Assembly (NCBI GenBank): GCA_014871385.1
Contig: CM026428.1
Span: forward strand, 356,653 to 420,652
DNA length: 64,000 nt
Direction: 5' to 3'
Origin: Ceratodon purpureus
Lineage: Eukaryota > Streptophyta > Bryopsida > Pseudoditrichales > Ditrichaceae
The notes under the pieces are model-generated. The model searched no databases. It had not been told where the DNA came from and worked only from the letters and a program-made list of their open reading frames with translations. Both the position numbers and the translations under genes were made by a program. Positions 14,401-27,300 of this stretch are shown piece by piece; positions within the stretch are counted from its first letter, which is position 1; each line of letters starts with the position of its first letter.

Positions 14401-17400
14401 CACACTTGTCAAGGTTGTATCAGTCGATACTCAAGCGGTTCAACGGCATCGCACTACGATTGTTGAATGCGTCAAGGCATGAAGTCTACCCTTCCTAGTT
14501 GTATGCCGCGGCTAAATTAAAACGTTTTAAAGCACTTCTGATCGTTTTTTAGAGATCACAATGTGTGTTAAAGTGCTTCTTCCTGGGAGCATATGTTTGG
14601 ATTCTGTTCATTTAAAGAGATTCATGTTGTGAATGTTCCATTTTCGGCCTCATTCTACGTTTGCTCCGGGTGGACACTAATTCGGTGCTTTCTTAGTACC
14701 TTCATTTGCACATAGTGGCAAGGAGTAACCCCAGTTTATTCTGAGCAGGACTCTGATGTTTCCATACGGAGGCGCGCTCTGGAGCTTGTCTGTGCATTGG
14801 TCAATGAAACTAATGTTAAGGTTTTAACAAAGGAATTAGTTGAATATCTCAAAGTCAGTGATCCCGAATTTAAGGGAGATCTAACGGCAAGGATTTCTGG
14901 ACTTGTTCAAAAGTAAGTCATCAATTACGCCCATCAATCCTGCTTTGTCTTGCATTGCTTTTTTGCCCTCCAGTCTCGTCCTGCATTATGCTTGTGAAAG
15001 AGTTCGTGGTGTTAATCTCTTGAGAAGATCTTGTTGATTCAGCGGATTACTAACATATTCCATCTTGCAGATTCTCACCAAACAAGCAGTGGTACATTGA
15101 TCAGATGATTCTGCTTATGGTTGAGGTAAACTCTTGCATCTCTGCGTTCATTTTGATACATATGTGTAATATTAAAGTCATTGTCTGCTACATCTACCCT
15201 ATCGATCTTCACTGCAGGCCTTGGAGTGGTGTTTTAATAGCACACATCAGTATGAGATCAATCTTCAGTTGACTGTAGTTGCATTAAACTAGTACGAATT
15301 GAAGGATCTCATGAGTAGATTGAGGTGTGTTTAGATGTTGAACAGTTAACGTAGTCTTGTGATTTTTGGGTGTGTAGCGGAGGTGGCAGAGGTTGATGTG
15401 AAAGTAGTGTTTCTTGGAGTGTCCTGATGTTTATCTTCTTTAGATTGCAGGTGCTCTATATTTCTATTTCCCTCGTTATGCCACTAACGACCTCTGATGG
15501 TATGTATAGGCCGGCAAATACGTTACAAGTGACGTGACCAGGTCTTTGGTGGTCGTTATAAGCAACGCAAATGACCTTCAAGGCTACATAGTTCGAACCC
15601 TTTATCGAGTTTTCCAAGCATGGGATGCACAGGTACTACATCTTTTTGAGGTGTGAATGACTTCAGAATGTGGTAACTTTTGAGGGTTGAACATCATATT
15701 TTTGTAGCGTGAATGGCCTGCCTTAATTAATGACATCTACTATTCTAGGTTTGTCGCACTAAGCAAGGTGTAGTTCTTCCCCTTGGGATATTATCCTATA
15801 TGATAATTTTGGTTAAGATGCAGAAGTCTTGCTCTGGTCAGTGTTCCTAAGATTAATATTGTATCAATGGGGAAGTCATGCGAGAACGGTGTTATTTGGG
15901 GATATTTCATAAAAGACTCCAACCATCAAAAGTTGCAGTTTTTGAAGGTGGAGGAACACAAAGATTTTGCTGTCAATACTGGCAAGCTTATAAAGTTTAG
16001 TAGATCACTGAGTTCGCAAGTTGGAGTTCTTTTAGTTTCAGTGCATATCATTTTTCAACTTTAGTATGAAGATTGAAAGCTAAGATATCCAGTCGATATG
16101 CTGACACACTGACCACTTGTTATGGACCAGAGCAGCCACTAAGCTTCTTGTTGTATGAGCTCAGGAAAGTCTTGGACAAGTCACTGTTTGGTGCATCGGT
16201 GAGTACGGAGAGATGCTGGTCAACAGTGTAAATGAGTTGGAAGGCGAAGACCCTCTTACTGTAAGTATGTAGGGTTCCTTCTTGAGGTTGTGCACTTAGG
16301 ATGACTTGATTAAGCTGGAAATTGTATTAGTAGTTATATGCCCTTTCTCCTGCTTTTGTTGGCCCAAGTAATGAATGTGAAGATGGTGCTGGTTGGAAAT
16401 GCATGTAGCTTGGCTTTCTGCCATCAACGCTCAAGTCCTTAAAGGGTGCATGGTTCACCTCCCTGCACAGTGTGAATGGGTTTCAGGTCTTAGGTTTGAG
16501 CTTTGGGGATTTCATTCTGTAACAGGTCACAGAATCAGATGCTGTAGATGTTGTTGAAACTGTCTTGAAAGATCCAAGAGTTACACCCGCTACAGAAGCG
16601 TTCGCACTTACCGCGCTCCTGAAACTCTCATCTCGTTTTTCTGACTGTGAAGAGTAAGTTGCAGACACATTCATGTTTTGATTTTTTACGAACTGGCATT
16701 GTTTTCATGTATTTCGTGTTAATGCTTAAATATTTATCTTACTAACTTCGTCAGTTTTTGTTGTTGTCGCGTTTCTGTGTCACTGAGCAGCCGCATTAAA
16801 GCTTTGATATTGGAGTATAGAGGGAGTCTGGTGCTTGAGTTGCAACAACGAGCTATTGAGTTTGGATCGATTCTCACCAAGCACAACGACATCAAGTCAG
16901 TATTATTACCTGTTTCCTTTCATGATTTTTGCTTGATGTATTTTAGAAGAACATACTTTCTGCTTATCGCTACAGTATTGCAGTTGCAGACGCGTGTTGA
17001 TTCGGAGTACCACCTCTTGATGGAATTATTGCCGTTCCCAAATGACCCTAATAGACTTCATTTTAAAATTCACTACTGATGGCATACCGGAAGAGGATTC
17101 TATGTTTCCAAGCAAGATGCCTGTAAGGCGTTCTTTGTAATGCCTAGTTTATTTATCTTAGCTCTCAGTAATCCTTCTCACTGATACTTGTCATTCGATG
17201 TCATACGCAGGGCTGCACTTGTGGAGAGAATGCCAGTATTGGATGAAGCAACGTATTCAGCCAAGAATGAAATGGGCATTGATGGCCATCATACTCCTGC
17301 TGCTGTAACTACGGAACCCCATTCTAACGGACACGTTAAACATGCAAATGGAATTGGAAAACAACCTGCTGCTACTAGTAACCTTATGGATCTGCTTAGC

Positions 17401-18913
17401 TTTATGCCTGATGAGCAGCCATCCTCTCCATCAAAATCTACAGGAGATGCCTTATTAGATCTCCTTGGGTCTGGGCCTATGGGTGCCTCCAACTCTACTA
17501 CTCCAGGTACTCTCAGTTACCCAGATATAGCTGGATCTAAGTTTTAGTGCAAGCGTGAGTTTTTTCTCATTCTCCTTTGGATTGGATTTACATTTGTAAC
17601 ATAAGAAAGAAATTGAGAAGATCCGAGCTTGTCTCGTTTTAGAGAACCGGTCCTTCTTGTCTTGTAAGAGTCTTCCTATTTAGGGGTCCTCCTAAGTACA
17701 TTATTTATTTTAAACAAATTAACATGTTTCCATATTGTTGTACAGGAGGAGCAAACATGTTATTGGACCTTCTGTCGTTAGATGGACCAGCTCCTCCTAC
17801 ATCTACTGCAACCACTCCTCCACTGGCAGACCTACTAGATGCTGATCCTGTTGCAAATGTTCCATTGGGCAACCTTTCTCTTGATGGTGGTATTCCCAAA
17901 GGTCCCCCTGCAGTTGTGGATCCATTTGCAGACCTTACATCTACATCAATATCTTCAGCTGCTGTTCCTGCTCCTGCTCCTGCTCCTATGCCAGGTAAGC
18001 TTGACTTTTAGTCAATCGAACCATGTTACCTATAAGAATACTATACCTGAGGTTTGTCCTAGGTGGAGACCTGTTTCATCTTATCTCCAGAAAACTGATT
18101 TGCGTAGTGGCAGGAGATCTTGGTTCTTACCTTATGAAATTAATCTCACTCTTGCTTCTTCTTTTTTCAGCTTTCTCAACTATTATCGCTATGCAAACAA
18201 GTGGTTTAAAGATCTCATTTCACTTCACGAAATCACCAGAGTCTCCTCAAACCACAATTATCAAGGCTTCATACAGTAACTTATCGCCAAATACTTACAC
18301 AGATTTTGTCTTTCAAGCAGCAGTTCCAAAGGTCCATATCAATTATCCTTTCCATCGACTGGCATGACTGGAGTTATAAGTATACATTGTTATACGTAGT
18401 TTGCACTCTTTTCACAGTGGTACTTTTTGTTTGCGTTTATTTGTTTATTTATCATTTATCTGGATCTTCGAGTATCTGGACCTGGTCAAAACAGGTTGTT
18501 TTTGCATTTTTTATGTAGTGATTTATAAATAGCGTACTTACCTTCATTGTGATTGACACTGCCCCATTCCCTGCAGTTTATGCAACTGCAACTGGAGCCT
18601 GCCACTAGCGGTAGTCTCTCTGCAAATTCTAGCAACTCAGTTACGCAAGTGATTAGACTCACCAACAATATGCATGGAAAGGTGCCAGTTGTCTTATTTT
18701 CTCTTACTACTTGCTCATTTTTATGTGCATCATTTTTTCTTCAGAACACTCGGTTTCATGTGTTTCCTTTGGACCAACAGTTTCATTTTAGCCTTCTGAT
18801 ATTCATTGGTTTTGCAGAAAGCTTTGGTTATGAAGCTGAAAGTAAGCTACAAAGCAAATGGGCAGAGCGTGTTGGAGCAAGGGCAAGTTAACAACTTCCC
18901 TTCGGGTTTGTAG
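11500..18913 (+). CDS. AP1G: AP-1 complex large subunit gamma (gamma-adaptin)
   Basis: Eighteen exons were joined with every phase agreeing: 11500-11516, 12300-12602, 12852-12993, 13249-13422, 13570-13746, 13867-14021, 14386-14476, 14749-14912, 15071-15125, 15510-15632, 16165-16260, 16526-16653, 16791-16895, 17211-17506, 17746-17994, 18171-18331, 18577-18681 and 18818-18913. The product has 878 residues, the usual size of plant gamma-adaptin. Residues 1 to about 590 form the adaptin trunk, with blocks such as [19 protein letters not shown] and [13 protein letters not shown] Pro/Ser/Asp-rich hinge follows with DLL repeats (clathrin-box-like). The gamma-ear starts near residue 758 and ends in the family-typical [12 protein letters not shown]. 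The protein acts in the AP-1 heterotetramer that sorts clathrin cargo at the trans-Golgi network and early endosome. The first coding exon is only 17 bases, and one intron (14477-14748) is GC-AG. Confidence 0.96.
14477..14748 (+). other. GC-AG intron of the AP-1 gamma gene
   Basis: Exon 7 ends with the codons for ECVK at 14476 and the intron opens with GCATGA after AAG. The next exon starts at 14749 with DSDVSIR. The joined block matches the plant family exactly in frame, and no GT donor preserves the VK residues. Confidence 0.85.
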
Positions 18914-21518
18914 AAGAGTTATGTGCAGTAAAACGTGTAGGGTCATATGAATTAGGTGGCAAGGGTTTTGTCAGCGGTAGATGTTTTCAACTGTTGGAGT
19001 TAGACTGGGTGCTTAACAATTCACTTTCTTTGGCCGAGATAGACATGAGCAATGTAGATAGGTGTTGGGCAAACTAGTCATTGTAAGTGTAAGAGCATAG
19101 TGCCACGATAAAGTGAAAGTGCCGTCTCTTAATTATTTTACGAAAGCTAGAGGTTACGTCAGCTGTTACTAGTCAGCAGTTTAGGTCAATTATCAGGTAG
19201 TAGCATTCTTCCCTCGAAAGTTATGGCAAGCAAGTGCGGAATACTATGTATTGAGATATTCTGATGGAGAAAGTGCCCAGAAAGCGCAGCCGCAGTGAAT
19301 ATACCAAGACGATAGGGGTCAACTTTGCTCATAGGGTTTTGCATCGGTGCCAGGTCTGCTTGCAGAGTTGCTTGCTTTGTGTAGGTACTATATTTTGCTG
19401 ATTCAGGAGCTCAAAACGAACAACAATCCTGTGTCGTTTTCTCTGGAAACTTATGTATTTGTACTAAGTCGTGGAGTCCTCGAGTATCATAGCAGACATA
19501 GGTAGAGCACATTTCTCCACACCCAAACTACCAAGAACTCGCCGATTTCATTCTTTGACCGTCCACTGTCGACATCCAGCATGCACTCGTTCATCCATTT
19601 ATTCCTAATGAGAAATGACGCGTGGGGTATCCAAAATGTTTTGGTGATGGTGATTCTTAGTGGCATTGCAAAGTCAGAAACATTATTTCTGTGTAATCCA
19701 TTTTTTTCATGTCGAATTGCTATGTCTACATGGGCAGCAGTTTTGAAGATGAAATTATGTGTTTGGAAAGAGTTTTGAAGCAAGTTGAGTAGATGAAAAG
19801 ATAATAGGAAGGATTGGTAGAGGGAGTGAGTACATTGTTAAAACAAACTACTATGCGGCACATCCAAAGTCAAAGGCCAAAATATTAAAGAGAAGGGTAC
19901 ATGCTATGGCTATAGGGTGAGTACCAAAGCAAATGTAATCAAACAAAGTGAATTTTTTTGGAACTAATGAATCTAATGAAAACAAATAGTGCTCAATGGT
20001 GCAAGATGCATAATATTCTCATAATCTCAAGCAATCAACAAAGCCTGCAAAAGATAAGATTTAAATAAATGAAAATGTACACTTGAAAATTTCAAATACA
20101 ATATAATTAAAAATCACCACTACTTATGAATGTCGATATATAAATTCAAATCCATGCATGTAAACATAGATCCATGCAAACAAAAAATTGCAAGACAAAA
20201 TGAACCTCATGTCCCAAGGTTCAAATGTCAAGACCGTTTCATAAATTCCGGGATTAATGTTGCATACATCATTCATGTCATAGTAGAGAAATGTATAAAA
20301 GAATGGGTTAAGCCTTAAGGTGCACTATGAGAGACTCTAAAATTGAGTGAGAGTTGAGGGAGCACACTGCAACAATCTAACATTGGTTGACTAAGATTCT
20401 AGAAGCAAGTGAAATCACACAATACTTGTATTGGAGCTACTCGAAGCAAACTATTTGAGAAGATTTCGATGATAATATGTGGACAAAAGATGGGTAGACA
20501 TGCATCAACGTATATGCTAGTCATTTCAATGTGAGATATCTTGGGCTATTTAAAAAGAGCGTAAACAAGACGACAAGGAAGATGAAATCCCTGAATGGTT
20601 TAATGACTTTCGTTGTGTAAACATCTAGCAAGAATAAATCACTTCCCCCAGTCTATAGTCATGCCTTAGAGTCATTCAACCATGGACTATCAATGATGGA
20701 GGTGAGCAAATCCATGGGAAGCACAATTTTTGAGGTGAATACTAAAGCAAGGCGCATGGTGCAAATTGCATGCAATAGCAACCAAGGTCTAGTAAGTTGC
20801 TTTAGAACTAGCAACTTAAAGAGGTGTCTGCGGTTAAGCATGTGCGTACAGGAAGCTAGAACACAATGTTGAAGTAAGAGAGGGGATGCTTAAGCGTGGT
20901 GGAGCTTACGCTATAGGAAGTGAAGAGACAATTGCTCCTCGTCAAGGATGTGGTCCTAGAAACGAAGAGGAATGCAACCAAGGACATTTGAAGGTGAGTG
21001 CAATGTTATTGCGGCAGCATATGCAATAGAAGGTAAGCACCTCCGTAGCTCCTCCAAGATCTTCTTCCGCAAGAGTTAAAATACTTGGAGAGTCCCCTTC
21101 CACTTTAAATTAATCATGTAGTACTTGTCAATGCTAAGTTTGTGCATGAAAAAATATGAAAAGGATCTAAATGGACTTAAGGAGTCATAATGAATGAATA
21201 CATAAATTTAATTTTTTGAGAGAATACACAATTGAATACATATTAATTCAATTAGTGAAATTAAAGATTGACAACAAACTTACCCTTGATGTCCTTCTGT
21301 GAAGTTAATCTACCTTCTATGCTTGAAAATCTTTCTATGTCGCACGTAGCAACATCTATGAGCAAAGTGTTCAAGAAGATGAAGAGAAATAGTGCGGAAT
21401 CAATCAATAAAGAAGAAGGTGACTAGGGGGAGAGAGGGGGGGGGGAGGGGGTGGGTTGGAGATTGATGTAGAGGCAATGACGTAGGGGGGGAAGAGAAGG
21501 GAGGGATTTTGAGACAAA
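18914..21518. other. Intergenic region after AP-1 gamma
   Basis: It begins with the probable 3' UTR of AP-1 gamma. The rest is moderately AT-rich and shows no conserved coding region, RNA gene or element terminus that I can support. A G-rich run lies near 21427-21453. Confidence 0.4.
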
Positions 21519-21745
21519 CACTACAAGAAAAACCCCCAAAACATGTGGAGAAATGTGGGATCTCCAAAAGGCCTTGTACGACAGCCCGAGGTAGGTGAAC
21601 TTGCTGCCCACGCATGCCTCTCTAAGTAATCCCATTGGTGGATATCTTACTCGTTGACAGCGTCAGGAGCTACAGTATTGACAGCGTCATTACTGTTGGC
21701 ATTGATTACTGCGCTGACAGCAGTGGCACACGCCGTTGCTGGTAG
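21519..21745 (+). mobile_element. Terminal region of a TIR DNA transposon, CACTA-like end
   Basis: The stretch opens with CACTACAAGAAAAA, a typical CACTA-superfamily terminus. From 21541 about 200 bases are the inverted counterpart of 22740-22995, including the block that reads GGGATCTCCAA here. It may be the left end of one element whose right end is 22995, or a fragment of a second copy. Confidence 0.5.
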
Positions 21746-22598
21746 CTAGAAAGATCTAGAAGGGTCTCTGAGTTGAAGAGATAGAAGAACCTAGAAGGAT
21801 TTGTGGATTATCTTTATTCTAGATAGATGAATAAAGAAGATAGAATGATCTATGAATAGGCTAGACTCTGGGACATAGTCTGAGATAGACTTTAGGGAAG
21901 GAACTAGTATATAAGGGCTTGGGGGTGAGAAGGTGAGACACTTCTTTTGGTGATCCCTTCTCTATGGTTGGGTGGTGAGCCTAATTCAATATATTTTATC
22001 TTTATAGTCTATTGAGTTTTATTTTTCCTTTGTCTTGTTTGTCTTTGTATGAGAGTTGGTGGTAAACTTGTTGGGAGGTTTGTTACACTCAGTTGTGCAT
22101 CAAGTGAAGTCTATTAGGCGGAACAGGGTGTAGATGTTCCATTGTGTTGTGTCACATGCCTTTGCACATGTGGACACCAAGTGTTTCTAAAGTGACACCG
22201 TTTGATCAAGGTGACATTGTCTGATTAAGGTGACCCTATATGATCAGAGAACAGAATGAGGTCTCGACTCTCGCCTCTGAGGTCCAGGTGTTTTTAGGAT
22301 TTGAAGGCACGGGTTTACAGAAGGTGGAGCTCTAGCGACGTTGAGTATTCAAAAAGAGGGCTATCTAGCTGCATCTACAAATAGACCAAAATCTTGGATC
22401 CTCGGGTGTGGTCCGGGGAGTTTTGGGCTTGGTTTTTGGTTATATATTTGCTCTCGTAGTAGACATGGCTTTCTTCATCAGAGTATGAAATTGTCTATGA
22501 TAACTGCATCTATTTCAGAAGCTTTTCAAAAACCATTTACTAACATAAGATTCTGGAATTTTTAGATATTGGAATATGAAGATTGACTGTTCACTTCT
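21746..22598. other. Unassigned segment between the inverted repeats; LTR-like in part
   Basis: The segment has a TATA-like GTATATAAGGGC near 21910 and an A/T-rich stretch after it, as in an LTR promoter. I find no matching second LTR and no clear TG/CA ends, so a solo LTR is only a possibility. No coding region is evident. Confidence 0.25.
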
Positions 22599-22995
22599 AC
22601 ATTAGGGGAAACGGGTCTGCAACGGGCCTTTGGGTTTCCCACGTGCCTCAAAATTTGGCCATGCACGTGTATTTTATGTGCTGGCACCAATGGTGCGAGT
22701 AGGTCGCCAAATCGGCGTTTGGAAGGTCCAGCCAATCGCTGGCAGCGAAGGCGTGTGCCACTGCTGTCACCTCATTGGACAGTACGAGCAGTAATGACGC
22801 TGTCAACGAGCGTGTGCCACTGCTGTCACCTCATTGGACAATAGCGGATTGTGTTGTCAGCGAGGCGGATTGTGTTGTCAGCGGGCAAGATATCCACCAA
22901 TGAGATTACTTAGAGAGGCATGCGTGGGCAGCAAGTTCACCTACCTTCGGGCTGTCTCACAAGGCCCGTTGGAGATCCCATATTTCCCCTAATGT
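22599..22995. mobile_element. MITE-like element with 13-bp terminal inverted repeats
   Basis: The left end ACATTAGGGGAAA at 22599 is matched inverted at 22983-22995. Similarity continues inward imperfectly (CAACGGGCCTT near both ends). It contains GTGTGCCACTGCTGTCACC twice in tandem. It has no coding capacity. I could not find a clear target duplication. Confidence 0.55.
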
Positions 22996-23437
22996 CTGAG
23001 CTTCCAGCCTTTTGCTTGTCACATAGATGTATTAGATTTTTAGTAAAACCCGATGAGTTTGCTTGTTATCTCTATTTATTGTATGTTTCAAAGATTCGAG
23101 AAGCCTCTATTACCATGGCCAAGTATCATTCTGCAGCCTAAGCTTGACATCATGAGATAAATTTTTAGGGAGAGACTGCAGCAGTGAGCTACCAGAGCGG
23201 CTTAAGGTAGCGGCACCCACTCGCGTGGGTGTGCCCACTGCCGTGCACTACAGCGGCACCTCAATCCGATTCACTTTGAGTGGGCACACCAATACGGTTG
23301 CGTATAATGTGTGTCCTGTGCTCACAGGAGTGGCACCACTTTGACACGGTGAGGAGTGCCTCACCACTTTCCCTGTTTGAGCGACCAGATTGTACTCAAA
23401 TCCTTTGATGTCTCAGCTACGCTCTAGCTCATAGAGA
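22996..23437. other. Non-coding segment with a short GC-rich palindrome
   Basis: Around 23207-23230 the sequence CACCCACTCGCGTGGGTG forms a short perfect palindrome within repeated GCGGCACC motifs. No gene is seen. Confidence 0.35.
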
Positions 23438-24364
23438 CTTCACTAGTAGAAAATCGAGGAATTAAGACTGCGTAAAGGACTCTGTTTTCTGTCGTTTCAG
23501 ACTCTCAGCGTTAAAAAACGACTTGGAATTCCCAAGTCCATATGGACTTGTCATTAATTTGTCATTGTCGCTACGGGCGTTTTATGGCGCGAAGGTTTTC
23601 ACTTTCGCGAGAGCCTCGGCCGCTGCGAGATGAAACTGTGCTGTACATGGAGCAATCTACGTGATTCGCACCCTGAAACTCAGAAATTCGTCATAGTTTG
23701 CACCGCGTCTATGATCGGTGTGCGAACATATTGCCGATGAACGGGTTCGAACTCAAATCTACCGATTCGCAGCTCAGAAGTGCATGTTCGAACCGCGGTT
23801 TCCGTCAACGCCCTGACATCGGTTGCACACGTGTCTCAGTTGTGTTGAACTGTGAATTTGTAGCACTGCCTGTCTAGAATGCTCGTTTATTGACAAGTGT
23901 ATAGCTCATAATTAATTGAATTATGAGTGTAGAATATAAATAATTATATATTCGTAAATGAATGCCAATCAATTAGCCACACGTCATTCTGCGCTGGGGT
24001 ACTCGTGCTCATAAAAGAAAACATATTCAGGTATACGTTTATATTTATATATAAAATAGTGTAACCTTCATACAAAGTGCCGTGTACAAATCCTTTTTGC
24101 CGCAAAATAATAACTACTTCTACAGAGGTACGCTGGTCCTAGTCTGACCTACTGACCGTAGAGAAGTGCACATGCGACCTGCTAAAGGAAATCATTTAAC
24201 ACTCAGACCTATAAACTGATTCGAATTGTAAAACTCTATCGAAGTGAACTCCCACTCGTTCACATACACATACATGAATCAGCTAACAAGAAGCCTAATT
24301 AGAATGTGAGATAATGTGAACTGTGTGCTGTGCACTTCATTGAACAGACTTGAAATGTTTCCAA

Positions 24365-27300
24365 CTACTCTCTAACTGAGGTGAGTGCACTGTACCATAG
24401 CACGCTTAAACCTCGTGCGTCCTCCAAGTTCAGTTGATCAGCATCCTCGACAGGAAATAGAAGTGGAGTGTTCTTGTAAACCTCCTCAAGATTTACACGA
24501 ACATACTCTTCTGGTATTGGACGAGTATGAAAAACACCCTGTCCTCTGAGTCCAATTATAGTTCCTGTCGCCACTCGAATACTTCCGTCGTTTTTGTCTC
24601 CCAACCATACCCTATCTCCTACCCGAAACTGCATGACAAAGAAAAATAAATCATAAAGAGTAACTAGTTTATTTCACTGAGAAAACACTATATGAGTTTG
24701 TCCTAGAATCTTATCATGTGAAGTTTTTATCCTACTGTACGGTCTGTTAAAAAATTACCTTGTTCTGTTCGAGGTGTGTGGCTCTCCTTTCTTTCTCTGA
24801 TGATTGTCTCCCCTGTGTCACATGTTTTTAACAGTGTTATGATAACATGGTATATAAAGAATAAAAAATTACAGACTAATAACGTCGTCTTTCAGTAAGT
24901 ACTGACAAATCCACAGATTCTAGCTCCTTTGGTTCCTATGACGTTACTTTTTACCTTGACCAGCACGCATTAGAAAATACACGTAACTGATTTAGATAAA
25001 TGCAAGAAATAAAGAAATAGAAATAACAACAAACTGATTCAAAATGGAACCGGAGTAAAAGATTCATGGTGGGACAACATATAGCTATTAAAATGGAGTA
25101 TTCCAAATGCTTCTTGTACATCTATAGGTGGATTCAGAAAGAGGCATCAGACCACGAAGGTACATATCAAACTAAAATTGTTCAACGAATATGAGAATCC
25201 AAAGGTGTAGGATTCGTCCGTTTACCTTTCTTTCATGAAAAGTGCCCGACGCTGTTAACACCGTGTTTTTAGTCTGCACACATGATTCATAATGTGTCGT
25301 CTTTGATTATATATCACCTGCTATGTTAGAATGCTATGAAATACATATGAGAAAATACCACGTATGTTGCAGATCATAAGAAAAAAATGTCTCAATACTT
25401 ACTGAACAAAACAAAGCAAAACACCACCGCAGTACAGTACAAGTTCTTATCTTTTTTTGTACAGAATAGAGATTAATGTTAAATACAGAATCCCCTACAC
25501 CGGTTAGCATGAAATGAGAAGCATATTTCCTTAGAAATTCATCAAACGTTATCATGAATCAACAAAGGTAACTCAAACTTCCACAACAGTCAACAGACTT
25601 TCGGCAATTGAAGATACCTTCTCAGCATTTCGTGCTGCTCGGAGATCCCGGATTGCATTCACTGATTTTGTCGACTTTGTCTGTAAAATGTCCAGAAAAA
25701 CGCACATCTGTTTAGAATTAAGTTTTGTTTGTTTTCATACCATTCTCAATTAATAATTTACAGAATTCACATCATGTATTTGCTGAACATAGCAAACAAT
25801 GATTGCAGTGTAATATACCCCGTCGAACAACAATTTTTTTTTCTGAATTTATGACCCAGTGCGTCGTCCATGACAACAAAGTTCACGTAATCATATATCT
25901 CTCAGCCTGGAATAATCGTTTGCAGAAAGGAGTTTATCAATTAAATACAAATTGTTGTCGCTGTAAGTTACACAAAATATCCACTGTTAGAAAGTTATCT
26001 CCAAATTCCTCATTGAAAATTACTTTTACTACAATATAAGATCTGACCGAAGACTTCAATTTAGCGTAAGGAATTAAATTATTTTCCTCTATACTAACAT
26101 ATCGGTTACAATCAGTGAGGCTCACTTGAGGCATTCGTTTCGCAGATGATGCAGGGATGTCTTTATTTCCTCCAGAGATCCCAAGCTCTTCGTCACCTGA
26201 ATCGTGACACATTTCGTCCCACCAGCTCTCGCTCTTGTTCTTATCTCCTGGAGCTGCATCCACGTTGGATATGTGCCGCTGTGCATTGTCCGACGTCTCC
26301 CCATGAGCTTGAACGCGACAACTTCCAACTAGACCGTCTTTCCTCGACTCGTTACCTGAAAAATTATTCAACATAGACAGTATCATTTGCTGGAGGTCCA
26401 TGTTACTTTTCATATCATCATCGAGTCTTTTATTGTTCTCATCCAGCCTCTTGTTTGTCTCAACTTGATTTCGTTCCATTGTCGATAATCTCCAAGCCTG
26501 TTGCTTCTCCATGTTCTGTAGAAAGAAAAAGGTTCAGAGATCAGTGAATTCAATTAGTGAGAGCTGCGTTACTGTCCAGAATCATGCTATCCGAATACTA
26601 GTCATTTACATTTCATTTCCGTAACAAAGAAACTATCAGTAATCCAGAGTACAGGACTTAGCGAATATCGAGACTGAGTATATAAAAGCAAAATGCTCTA
26701 ACTTACAGAAGTCTTGGAATACAAATGTTGCAAGAGAATATATTTATACAAGCATTAGTCAATAATCTGCAAACAGATAATCGGTGGTTGAACAATACAG
26801 AGGAAACCTGCGTAGATAACTCATTGTGCATTACCGAACTAAGAGGGTTCTCTTTCGACGCCTGTAGGTCTTCAGCCCAGTTTGCAACACCTGGAGAAAC
26901 TGACTGAGCGCTCCTCTACATAAAAAAAATTTCAAATTCAGAAATGTAATCGTACAGAAAACAAGACGTGACAATCTCAATGGAAACCACAGTTTGATAG
27001 AAACAATGTATTCTCAAATCGGATTCTCAGTAAAGTATGACATAAGAAATGAGACAGTAACTCATATTTAATTGTCGATGTAACACCAAATATCGGAAAC
27101 TTACCAATTGCGCATTTTTTCCTGCATAATCGTGTCTACCAACGCGAGGATTATTAGCAACTCTTCGACGTGTCTCCATCATTCTCTCGGATTTCTCCTC
27201 CGAAGATGATGAACCCCAGTACTCCCTCAACGACTCCCACTGCTTTTGATTAATTCTATCTGGTGCCTTGTTCTTTCCACCATGCAGCCTCTTCATTCTT

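Noticed and set aside
23740-23800. GGGTTCGAACTC, similar to a tRNA gene B box
   Set aside because: No A box, acceptor stem or anticodon arm can be folded around it.
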